Below, in pieces: positions 23,307-30,366 of a DNA stretch of 32,026 nt. Location of the stretch: positions 1-32,026 of the forward strand of contig JAKJFO010000027.1 of assembly GCA_022704885.1 (NCBI GenBank), written 5' to 3'. The notes below the pieces were generated by a model, which did not search any database, was not told the DNA's origin, and worked only from the letters and a program-made list of their open reading frames with translations. The translations under genes were made by a program, and so were the position numbers. The first letter of the stretch is position 1; every line of letters begins with the position of its first letter. Origin of the DNA: Candidatus Rifleibacteriota bacterium (GTDB lineage: Bacteria > Riflebacteria > Ozemobacteria > Ozemobacterales > Ozemobacteraceae).

Positions 23307-23918
23307 ATGGCCGAAGGATTCAGCTTAAGCGAATGGCTCAAAAAAGCCAAAGATGACCCAAAACTGGCAGCACAACCGCTGGTGGTAGTTCTTGCGCTTG
23401 CTTTCGGCGGATATAAAGGTCTGTATGCGCCGAAAGTCACCGAACTTCTCAAAGAAGAAAAAAAAATAAAGGGCATTGAAGCCAACATCAAGAAGCTGCA
23501 GGCAGCCGCCGATAACATCGAAGACATAAAACTCGATATCGAAACCAAAAAGGCCGCTTTTGCAAAATCGCTGAAGCTCTGCTACAGAAAATCAGAAATG
23601 ACCTCTTTTTTGCGGCGCGTCAGAGAACTGTCTTCGCTGGCAGGCATACCGATCAAAAGTGTAAATCCACAACCATTGGCTCCAATTCAGATTGGAGAGG
23701 TTACTGCGGAGAAATTTCCCGTAACATTCAGCTTTTCTGGAGACCTGATACAACTCGGAACTTTTCTTAGATTGATCGAAAAAGAAGAAAAACTGACCTT
23801 TCTTTCGATGCCAAATCTGAAACCAAACGCCAGCGGCACTTTTGAACTCGAACTGACACCGACCACCATCCTGATTCCCGATGAACTGGCCTTAGCCCAG
23901 ACAACGGAGCAGGAATAA
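23307..23918 (+). CDS. pilO: PilO-like pilus assembly protein
   Basis: The 203-residue protein is of PilO/GspM type: a short cytoplasmic N-terminus, one membrane segment (about 23-40), a coiled coil (about 47-90) and a C-terminal ferredoxin-like domain (about 90-200) with L-R-x-V-R-E-L-S-S-L-A-G-I-P-I and the F-S-G-D-L-I-Q-L-G-T-F-L-R-L-I-E motif typical of PilO. It would pair with the PilN part of the upstream fusion in the periplasm to form the inner-membrane alignment complex. Ribosome site AGGA lies upstream of the ATG. Its stop TAA overlaps the next start (TAATG). Confidence is high from position and motif together, moderate from sequence alone. Confidence 0.85.
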   Translation: MAEGFSLSEWLKKAKDDPKLAAQPLVVVLALAFGGYKGLYAPKVTELLKEEKKIKGIEANIKKLQAAADNIEDIKLDIETKKAAFAKSLKLCYRKSEMTSFLRRVRELSSLAGIPIKSVNPQPLAPIQIGEVTAEKFPVTFSFSGDLIQLGTFLRLIEKEEKLTFLSMPNLKPNASGTFELELTPTTILIPDELALAQTTEQE

Positions 23919-24604
23919 TGGGCAAAAAGCTGTTCTTTTTAAGCCTTATAGTTTTGTCTGTCGCCATGGGTATCAAATGGAACAACATTCGACCTAAAAC
24001 TAAAACAGGCCCGGCACGACAACGTGTAGCACTCAACCTGCAGGATCTCCAACTACAGGACAACCCTGACGCTGAGTCATCAGAGACAGATGGTGCAGCT
24101 GCCGATTCAGACCAGAAGGCCCCCGAAGATGGCGAAACACAGCAGGAAGGCGAAACGCCAGACGAACAGACAGAAACTTCTGAAGGTTCAGAAACTGAAA
24201 CCGCCGTTGCAACCGATACTGTTGGTCTGGATGACCCGATCCTGCTGGCGTTGCGCAGTATGAAACGAAATCCTTTCGAACGTTCACCATACGCGCAGCT
24301 TGTGCTCGATATCCAGAAAAAAGAAGAAATTGCCGCCCAGCCTACCGAGAAAAAATCGGTCAAGCTGCTGAACGCCAAGTTCACTGCCACGATCGAAACC
24401 CGCAAGGAACTGGTCGCAGTCATCGACTCACGTCTTTACCGCAAGGGAGAAATGTTTCAGAATAAAAAAATTTCTGAGATAAAATCAGAGATTGTTTCAC
24501 TCGAAAGCGGCCCAGACACTTTTCTCATCCCTAAATTTGGCGTTAATGTAAGTATTGCCGAAGACGGCACCTACACGGTCGACGACAGTTTTCACAAAAA
24601 CTGA
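23918..24604 (+). CDS. PilP/GspC-like periplasmic linker, not a lipoprotein
   Basis: The 228-residue protein has one N-terminal membrane anchor (about 4-19), a long acidic Glu/Asp/Ser/Thr-rich linker (about 40-100), and a compact C-terminal beta domain (about 105-225) beginning with R-N-P-F-E-R, the counterpart of the D-P-F motif that opens the PilP and GspC homology-region domain. The beta domain contains A-K-F-T-A-T-I-E-T-R-K-E-L-V-A-V-I and R-K-G-E-M-F. This domain contacts the secretin N-domains. Standard PilP is a lipoprotein, but there is no Cys near the N-terminus here, so the protein is tethered by a helix as in GspC. It is coupled to pilO by TAATG. pilQ follows after a 256-base gap containing a repeat. 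Confidence 0.8.
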   Translation: MGKKLFFLSLIVLSVAMGIKWNNIRPKTKTGPARQRVALNLQDLQLQDNPDAESSETDGAAADSDQKAPEDGETQQEGETPDEQTETSEGSETETAVATDTVGLDDPILLALRSMKRNPFERSPYAQLVLDIQKKEEIAAQPTEKKSVKLLNAKFTATIETRKELVAVIDSRLYRKGEMFQNKKISEIKSEIVSLESGPDTFLIPKFGVNVSIAEDGTYTVDDSFHKN

Positions 24605-24640
24605 GCCGCTTTTTGAGAGCTTCATTCAGGCGTAAGAATT

Positions 24641-24751
24641 TGGATTCTGCGACTTCGCTACGCTACGCGCAGAATGACTGAAATGAGTGATATTCGTCAT
24701 GCGCGAGTCGCGCCGAAGCGCCAGCGTAGGAGGGCGCAGTCGCAGGATCCA
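24641..24751. repeat. Imperfect palindromic interspersed repeat, copy 2
   Basis: The left arm 24641-24678 (TGGATTCTGCGACTTCGCTACG...GAATGAC) and right arm 24695-24751 (CGTCAT...CGCAGTCGCAGGATCCA) are partly complementary. The arm sequences are those of the repeat at 9819-9921, but the order is reversed: here TGGATTCTGCGACT comes first and GGATCCA last. The right arm carries extra GC-rich bases. It interrupts the pil operon between the pilP-like and pilQ genes and would form a long hairpin in the transcript. Confidence 0.7.
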
Positions 24752-24860
24752 GACCAGACTTTTCACCGGTAATTGCTGACAGGTTACTTCATTAATTCTA
24801 CAAACCTGCCGATAAGGGATTTGAATACTAACTCAAACCATATCAGGTCAGGAGCAAACA

Positions 24861-26822
24861 TTGGCACTGCGGCGGGAAAATTTTCTTCGCTATACCTTGC
24901 TGGGCGGAATTTGTCTGGCCAGCATGGCGCCAGCTTACGGTCAGGCAGGCCAGTCATGGCAACCACTAAGAGGCGGCACCAGAGGCGCCATAAGTCACCC
25001 GCGCGAGCCTGCTCCGGCCAACTCCTTTTATCCTATCATCCGTGAATCTGGACCAAATCTGAACAACAACCAGGGCAGCAACCAGGGCCCCGGCTGGGTT
25101 AACCTGGGTAACGGCACACGTATAAGACTGCCTGAAAAGCAGGACGAAAACGAAAACAGGCTGTCGCCTGATGTCCTTGAGACGATCAGAAAGCTCAAAG
25201 AGCAGTCACCAGAACCAAGATACCAGCTCGCGCCGCCACAGGCACCGATTACCGGAGCGACCCCAAACCCTCTTCTGGCGCCGGCCGAGGCCGCCGTCAG
25301 CGCTCCCAAAAAGGATCCACAGCTTGAATCTTATCTCAAACTGCCACGCGAAAAAAACATCAGAATCACGTCACTCGACTTCCGTGAAGCCAATGTAACC
25401 GACGCGCTGCGCTCACTGCTGCAGCTGATAAATATCAACCTGATGTTCAATCAGGGCATCTCCGGAACAGTCACCATACTGTTCAGCGACGTAACCATCG
25501 AAGAAGCGATCAACACCCTGCTGAACGCTTACGACCTCTCATTCGCCTGGGAAGGCACCATCCTTCGCATTTTTCCCAAAGCCAGCGCCCCCACCCTGAC
25601 CCGCATATTCAGAGTCCAACACGCATCTCTGTCGGCACTCAAAGCGACGATAGACGGCATGATCAGCCCGGCGCCGCGCGGAAAATGCGAAATCGACATG
25701 CGCACCAATTCGCTGATGATCACTGATACTGCGGCCAAGCTGGCTGAAATAAGCGAACTGCTGCCGCAGCTCGACATCAAGGAGACCGCTGTCGACGTGA
25801 GCTCTCGCCCGGTCACTGAAGTCTATTACCTGAACTATGCAGATGCAACAGCATTGTCAGACCCGATCAAAATGCTTTCGCCCGACGTGCAGATCAAGGA
25901 ATTCTCTTCGAATCAGGCATCACAGGCAGGAGCCGCTGGCGGCGCAGGCACCGGGCGCAAGGACATGATGATCATCACCGACACTCAGAACAATCTCAAC
26001 CGGATCAGAGAGCTCATCGAAAAGCTCGATATGCCGCCAATACAGGTAACCATCGATGCCCACATTTATGAAATCGACAAGAACGAAGAGGAAAGGCTCG
26101 GCGTCAACTGGCAGAAGTCGATCCCGGTGCCTGGAAGCACAGACAACATCTTCGACATGTCAATTTCTCCAGAAGAAGCCAATGCCGGGGGCACCGGAGT
26201 GTTCCGCTTCGGCAGCCTCGACGTTAACCAGTTCAGAGCACTGCTGGCCATGCTCAAGACCAAAAACTTTGCCAAGGTATTGAGCAATCCCGTAATCACA
26301 ACCCTTAACAATCGCCAGGCAAACATCACCGTCGGCCAGGCTATTCCCTATGTGTCAGGCTCAACTACCGATCAGGCCGGCAACGTCACAAGCACTGTCG
26401 GGCAGGCGAACGCCGACATAACCCTGTTGGTCACGCCATCAGTAACCGGCAACGACGAAGTATTTCTCGATATCCAGCCAACAATCTCCAGCGTTCTGGG
26501 TTTTACCACACTCGGCGGCAATTCGACGCCCAACCTCAGCAACCGCAGCGCCAAAACGCAAGTTATCTGCAAAAACAACCACACCATCGTCATCGGCGGC
26601 ATGATCAAGACCGACAAAAGCACGACGTTGAGCAAAGTGCCGTTTTTCGGCGACCTGCCCGGCATCGGCAAGCTTTTTCAGAAAACCACCTCGCGCGAAG
26701 TCAGAACCGAGCTGATCATCTTCATCACCCCGCACATCGTGCGCCGCGAGGCGAACCGCATGGCGCAACCGGCCGGTTACAGCAGTGGTTACACCGCACC
26801 ACGCCTGACCCTGCAGCCATAG
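24861..26822 (+). CDS. pilQ: Outer-membrane secretin PilQ/GspD
   Basis: This is the multimeric outer-membrane channel for the filament. The 653-residue protein has a signal peptide (about 1-28), a 120-residue Pro/Asn/Gln-rich region, and an N0/STN domain (about 165-240: IRITSLDFREANVTDALRSL). Two N1/KH-type domains follow (about 245-305 and 318-392, the second with a Gly/Ala-rich insert), then the secretin barrel (about 395-630) with V-L-S-N-P-V-I-T-T-L-N-N, A-I-P-Y-V-S-G, and the terminal signature V-P-F-F-G-D-L-P-G-I-G-K-L-F followed by L-I-I-F-I-T-P-H-I-V. No AMIN peptidoglycan-binding domains are present, unlike proteobacterial PilQ; the layout is closer to GspD or MshL. The start is TTG at 24861 with GGAG upstream; the next Met (residue 22) would destroy the signal peptide. 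Confidence 0.93.
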   Translation: MALRRENFLRYTLLGGICLASMAPAYGQAGQSWQPLRGGTRGAISHPREPAPANSFYPIIRESGPNLNNNQGSNQGPGWVNLGNGTRIRLPEKQDENENRLSPDVLETIRKLKEQSPEPRYQLAPPQAPITGATPNPLLAPAEAAVSAPKKDPQLESYLKLPREKNIRITSLDFREANVTDALRSLLQLININLMFNQGISGTVTILFSDVTIEEAINTLLNAYDLSFAWEGTILRIFPKASAPTLTRIFRVQHASLSALKATIDGMISPAPRGKCEIDMRTNSLMITDTAAKLAEISELLPQLDIKETAVDVSSRPVTEVYYLNYADATALSDPIKMLSPDVQIKEFSSNQASQAGAAGGAGTGRKDMMIITDTQNNLNRIRELIEKLDMPPIQVTIDAHIYEIDKNEEERLGVNWQKSIPVPGSTDNIFDMSISPEEANAGGTGVFRFGSLDVNQFRALLAMLKTKNFAKVLSNPVITTLNNRQANITVGQAIPYVSGSTTDQAGNVTSTVGQANADITLLVTPSVTGNDEVFLDIQPTISSVLGFTTLGGNSTPNLSNRSAKTQVICKNNHTIVIGGMIKTDKSTTLSKVPFFGDLPGIGKLFQKTTSREVRTELIIFITPHIVRREANRMAQPAGYSSGYTAPRLTLQP

Positions 26823-26903
26823 GAGCTGCAATATAAATTAGTTGCAGTGAGCCGGGCTTGTAATTAGAATGGATGCTGAACAAGTCATACGACAGGCACC
26901 GGC

Positions 26904-29426
26904 ATGAGCGAAGAAAACGAACTGATCGCGCAACTCAACTCAGACAAACGCAGCGTTAAGATTCAGGCGATTGTCAAATTGACAAGAGCGGGAAAAAGCG
27001 AGCAGGCTATCAGAGCGCTGCTGCCTTTTCTTGCCTGCGAAGACCGCGAACTTTCATTCTTTGCCAATCAGGCGGCCGGCAAAATTGCCGAGCGCATCAA
27101 AATCGATATAAACCAGCTATCCGGCAATGAGCCTGTCGTTACAACAGTCGAAGAAACTCCGTCACAGAAGCCTGAGACTACTTTGAGCCGGGAAATATTT
27201 TTGAATGCCCACAAAGATAAAGCCGAAGAGCTTCTCGAAATCATCCGTTCCACGCCCGAAAAAATCCCCGACGAAACCCTGCCGGCTGTTGGTGCTTTTC
27301 TCAGCCGACACGGCGGCATCAGCGACGCAGGATTCATCGAAAAGTGCCTGCTCAAAGACAATTCGAACCTGGCCCTGCCCTTTATCAACGCAGCTGAGAG
27401 CGTTGCCCCGGCGATTCTGCCGAGGGTTCTGCCCAATCTGCTCGCAAGCAACGAACCACTGGTCAGAAGCCGTTCGGTAAGCGCCCTGCGCAAGATCGAC
27501 CCCGAAGAAGCCGAAAGACACTTTTCCGATCTGCTGTCGTCACGCAACCCTGAAAACCGGCTGGCCGCGATCGGCATCGGATTTCTCTTTCCGTTCGACC
27601 GCGTCAAAGGCTACATCCTTTCCATGCTGCCTGACGAAAAAGACCAGGAAGTGCTGACAGCCTGCCAGACCGTGCTTGCTTCAAATCCTGACATCGACAC
27701 GGCACTGAGCATTCTAGACTGCATCGATGCCGTAGCTGCAGCACAAAAACCGATGCTGACCCTTATCTTCCGAACGGTATGCCAGGCCCTGGCCGCCACC
27801 GGCCTTCTTGCGGCCGACCAGGCCACACCGGAAGCAATGATCCGGCTTTGGAAGCAGCAACGCCTGCAAAGCTTTCTGTTCGATCTCGAAATCCAGCTTT
27901 CGTTCGCCGACGACCAGAAAAAGGCAAGTATCATCGGCTGGATTGATAAAAACAGGCAGCACCCCAAAGTCCAGGAACTGATCGAGCGACTCGGCAAGAA
28001 CCCGCAGACCGAAGAAGTTTTCAGACAGCTGAATCGAAAGCTGACAATCAAAGCGGCAACTCCTCCCGCCGGTCTGCCAGACCCCGCTTCTACACGCAAG
28101 GCTGCCGACGATCAAAAAGCGCCCTCAGAAAATCGATCTGAATCTGCGCCCGGCACAGCGGACCAGCCTGTCTCACAAGATACTGCCAGAACGGCAGATC
28201 CCGGCATCATACAAAAATTGAGAAACCTCGAAATAGAGGGATTCAGTGCGAACAAGTCATGGATAATGAAGGAAGCGCTTTCCGGTGAGCCCACAATCAG
28301 AGCAGAAGCGCTCAACGCACTGCTTCGCATACACCCTGATGGCAAGCTTATCGATCTTGCAAAACAGGCGTTTGGCTGCGAAAGCATCGAGGTCAGAACT
28401 TCTGCCTTCAAAATACTCGAACGCCTCGATCCCGAATTTCTCAAAGAAAAAATTTCTCAGATGCTGCAGGAAACTGATCCGAACCTGCGTATCAGAGCTG
28501 TCAGATTCGGCATAAAATACAAACAGGAAGAATCGATAGAAGCGCTCAAACGCCTGCTCAAATCAGAAGAACAGGCAGTGCGATCGAATGCAATAAGCTG
28601 CCTGGCAATCTGCCCCTTCAATGTCACCTTCAAACTTCTCATGGATCAGCTTGACCGCGAAGATCATCCGGTAATCGCAAAACAAATCGCCAGCATACTG
28701 CTGAGCAATCCGTCGAAAGCGGTATTGAAAGCCCTCGACAATATCACCAAAACCGCCAATCCAGCGGTTTCGATGGTAATATCTCAGACCCGCAACGACC
28801 TTTTCGACCTTGTCGCACAACTGCCCGAAGTCAGCGAACCAGAACCCGCGCCAGCCGCACAGGAAGCCGACAAACCATACTCTGTCAGCAAGGTTCGCGA
28901 AATTGCCCGCCGCAGCAAAGACTGGAAGCCTGGCTACAAACCAGACAAAGACGGCAAAGAAGAAGGCAAACCTTCGCAGATAAACTGGCAGATGCTTGTT
29001 TCAGGCAGCGTTTTGCTGATATTCCTTGGCCTGCTGCCGATCATGCTGCTGTCAGATCGGGGACAGTCAGATATTCCGCCGGGAAAAAGCTCGCAAGAAT
29101 GGCGATCAGGCGAGCGGGTCAACCCCACCAAAGTGGCGATACCAGATAAATTCAGAATGAACCGCCCCTGCTCTCTCTCGGGCACCATCGAGAAACTTGT
29201 ATCTGATGAAAGCATGGTAATGGCGCACGAAAGCCATAAGATCATGATCAAATTTGAATTCGCCGCTTCCAAAGAGTATGCAGTTGGAGACAAAATCAAT
29301 GTCACCATAATACCCTACCGCGTAAACCCCCACGGGATAATACTTTCGCGCGGGCAGGAAATCTCGGCGGCGGGTGGCGAAAAACCGCAATCAATAGAAA
29401 CTTCGCAGGAGGGTGAAAACCAATGA
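26904..29426 (+). CDS. Large HEAT-repeat protein with C-terminal membrane segment and beta domain
   Basis: The 840-residue protein has HEAT-type helical repeats over most of residues 1-390 and 430-650, with typical turns (V-K-I-Q-A-I-V-K-L; P-L-V-R-S-R-S-V-S-A-L-R-K-I-D; P-N-L-R-I-R-A-V-R-F-G). They are split by a Pro/Ala/Ser-rich linker (about 388-425). One membrane segment lies at about 697-718. After it come about 120 residues of beta-rich sequence with S-G-T-I-E-K-L-V and Y-A-V-G-D-K-I-N-V-T-I-I-P-Y, probably an OB-like fold. With no signal peptide, the HEAT part should face the cytosol and the small domain the periplasm. It follows pilQ by 81 bases and overlaps the next gene by four bases (ATGA). 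A scaffold role at the pilus base is inferred from location only. Confidence 0.8.
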   Translation: MSEENELIAQLNSDKRSVKIQAIVKLTRAGKSEQAIRALLPFLACEDRELSFFANQAAGKIAERIKIDINQLSGNEPVVTTVEETPSQKPETTLSREIFLNAHKDKAEELLEIIRSTPEKIPDETLPAVGAFLSRHGGISDAGFIEKCLLKDNSNLALPFINAAESVAPAILPRVLPNLLASNEPLVRSRSVSALRKIDPEEAERHFSDLLSSRNPENRLAAIGIGFLFPFDRVKGYILSMLPDEKDQEVLTACQTVLASNPDIDTALSILDCIDAVAAAQKPMLTLIFRTVCQALAATGLLAADQATPEAMIRLWKQQRLQSFLFDLEIQLSFADDQKKASIIGWIDKNRQHPKVQELIERLGKNPQTEEVFRQLNRKLTIKAATPPAGLPDPASTRKAADDQKAPSENRSESAPGTADQPVSQDTARTADPGIIQKLRNLEIEGFSANKSWIMKEALSGEPTIRAEALNALLRIHPDGKLIDLAKQAFGCESIEVRTSAFKILERLDPEFLKEKISQMLQETDPNLRIRAVRFGIKYKQEESIEALKRLLKSEEQAVRSNAISCLAICPFNVTFKLLMDQLDREDHPVIAKQIASILLSNPSKAVLKALDNITKTANPAVSMVISQTRNDLFDLVAQLPEVSEPEPAPAAQEADKPYSVSKVREIARRSKDWKPGYKPDKDGKEEGKPSQINWQMLVSGSVLLIFLGLLPIMLLSDRGQSDIPPGKSSQEWRSGERVNPTKVAIPDKFRMNRPCSLSGTIEKLVSDESMVMAHESHKIMIKFEFAASKEYAVGDKINVTIIPYRVNPHGIILSRGQEISAAGGEKPQSIETSQEGENQ

Positions 29427-30238
29427 CCTGGCTCGACCGGCTCGAAAAAAAATACGGGCACTGGGGCCTTGAAGGCCTTATCAGGCACATTTCGCTGCTG
29501 ATGCTCCTCGTGTTTTTCCTCGACCGGTCAGGCATGCTGCCGTATCATATGCTCTATCTGCATCGCGATGCGATCATGAGCGGTCAGCTCTGGCGGATTT
29601 TCACTTTTTTGCTCATTCCAGGCAGCACAAATTTTCTTTTTCTGATTTTTGAGCTATCGATACTGGTCATGTGCGCTGATGGCCTCGAGGCTAAATGGGG
29701 AACCTTCAAACTGACCGTTTATTATGCAGTTGGAGCTGTTTCGAATATACTCGTGGTGTTGATGATGCCAGAAGTTCAGCTCGGCAGTCATTACATGTAT
29801 ATGAGTCTCTACCTTGGTTTTGCCACCTTATACCCCGATCACGAACTTTTGCTGTATATGGTTCTGCCAATCAAGATCAAGTATCTGGCCATGATCTCAG
29901 GCGCAATCATGATTTATAACTTTGCCCTTGGGCCAGCTTATTTAAAAATAGCCATCGCTTTGACTGTCGGCAACTACCTGCTCTTTTTTGCAGGTGACGC
30001 TATTGCGGCTATTCGCCACAACCGGCGGCAGTATGCCCGCGCCGCAGAGTTTGAAAAAGCCTCGGTAAGAAACGAAGAATACCGCCACAAATGCAGCGTC
30101 TGCGGCATAACCGATGTAAGCAGTCCTGAGACCCAGTTCAGATACTGCACCTGCCAAGAATGCGGCGAACATGGCACCGCATTCTGTCTCGAACACCTCA
30201 AAGAACACAAACAGAATACTTCTTCACAGCCTGGCTGA
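29423..30238 (+). CDS. Rhomboid-fold membrane protein without visible GxSG, C-terminal Cys-rich domain
   Basis: The 271-residue protein has about six membrane segments and rhomboid-like landmarks: S-G-Q-L-W-R-I-F-T-F in the first loop, an E-A-K-W-G-T-F-K segment before the third hydrophobic block, and F-A-T-L-Y-P-D...L-P-I-K-I-K-Y-L-A, typical of a rhomboid-related subgroup. The catalytic G-x-S-G of active rhomboids is absent, and no obvious His partner is seen, so it is probably a pseudoprotease of the iRhom/derlin kind that binds membrane clients. The cytosolic tail (about 220-262) has a zinc-finger-like set of Cys/His: C-S-V-C, C-T-C-Q-E-C and H-G-T-A-F-C-L-E-H. It is coupled to the HEAT gene by an ATGA overlap. 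Confidence 0.75.
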   Translation: MTWLDRLEKKYGHWGLEGLIRHISLLMLLVFFLDRSGMLPYHMLYLHRDAIMSGQLWRIFTFLLIPGSTNFLFLIFELSILVMCADGLEAKWGTFKLTVYYAVGAVSNILVVLMMPEVQLGSHYMYMSLYLGFATLYPDHELLLYMVLPIKIKYLAMISGAIMIYNFALGPAYLKIAIALTVGNYLLFFAGDAIAAIRHNRRQYARAAEFEKASVRNEEYRHKCSVCGITDVSSPETQFRYCTCQECGEHGTAFCLEHLKEHKQNTSSQPG

Positions 30239-30254
30239 CTGTCAGAAAAAAGTA

Positions 30255-30271
30255 TTTTACATTTTGTAAAA
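30255..30271. terminator. Short palindrome after rhomboid-like gene
   Basis: TTTTACA (30255-30261) and TGTAAAA (30265-30271) are perfect inverse complements with a three-base loop, 17 bases past the stop codon and preceded by an A run (30245-30251). The stem is AT-rich and weak, so it is either a modest terminator or a protein-binding palindrome. Confidence 0.35.
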
Positions 30272-30301
30272 ACTTGTTCAGCTTCTGTATTGGTTTGAAT
30301 T

Positions 30302-30337
30302 TTCGCGCTTTACAGGCGCGAAGTGTTCTTCTATTAT
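30302..30337 (+). promoter_or_regulatory. Promoter of Ig-like lipoprotein, -35 box inside an inverted repeat
   Basis: TTTACA (30309-30314, 5 of 6) and TATTAT (30332-30337, 5 of 6) have an optimal 17-base spacer. The -35 hexamer fills most of the seven-base centre of an inverted repeat, TTCGCGC (30302-30308) and GCGCGAA (30316-30322). A dimeric regulator bound to that repeat would cover the -35 site. Confidence 0.6.
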
Positions 30338-30366
30338 GAATGTATCAATAGAGACAGAGGCTGAGC

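Noticed and set aside
24641..24751. CRISPR array or tRNA gene
   Set aside because: The repeat is a single palindromic unit without regular spacers and has no cloverleaf or tRNA-conserved positions; none were recognised elsewhere in the window.
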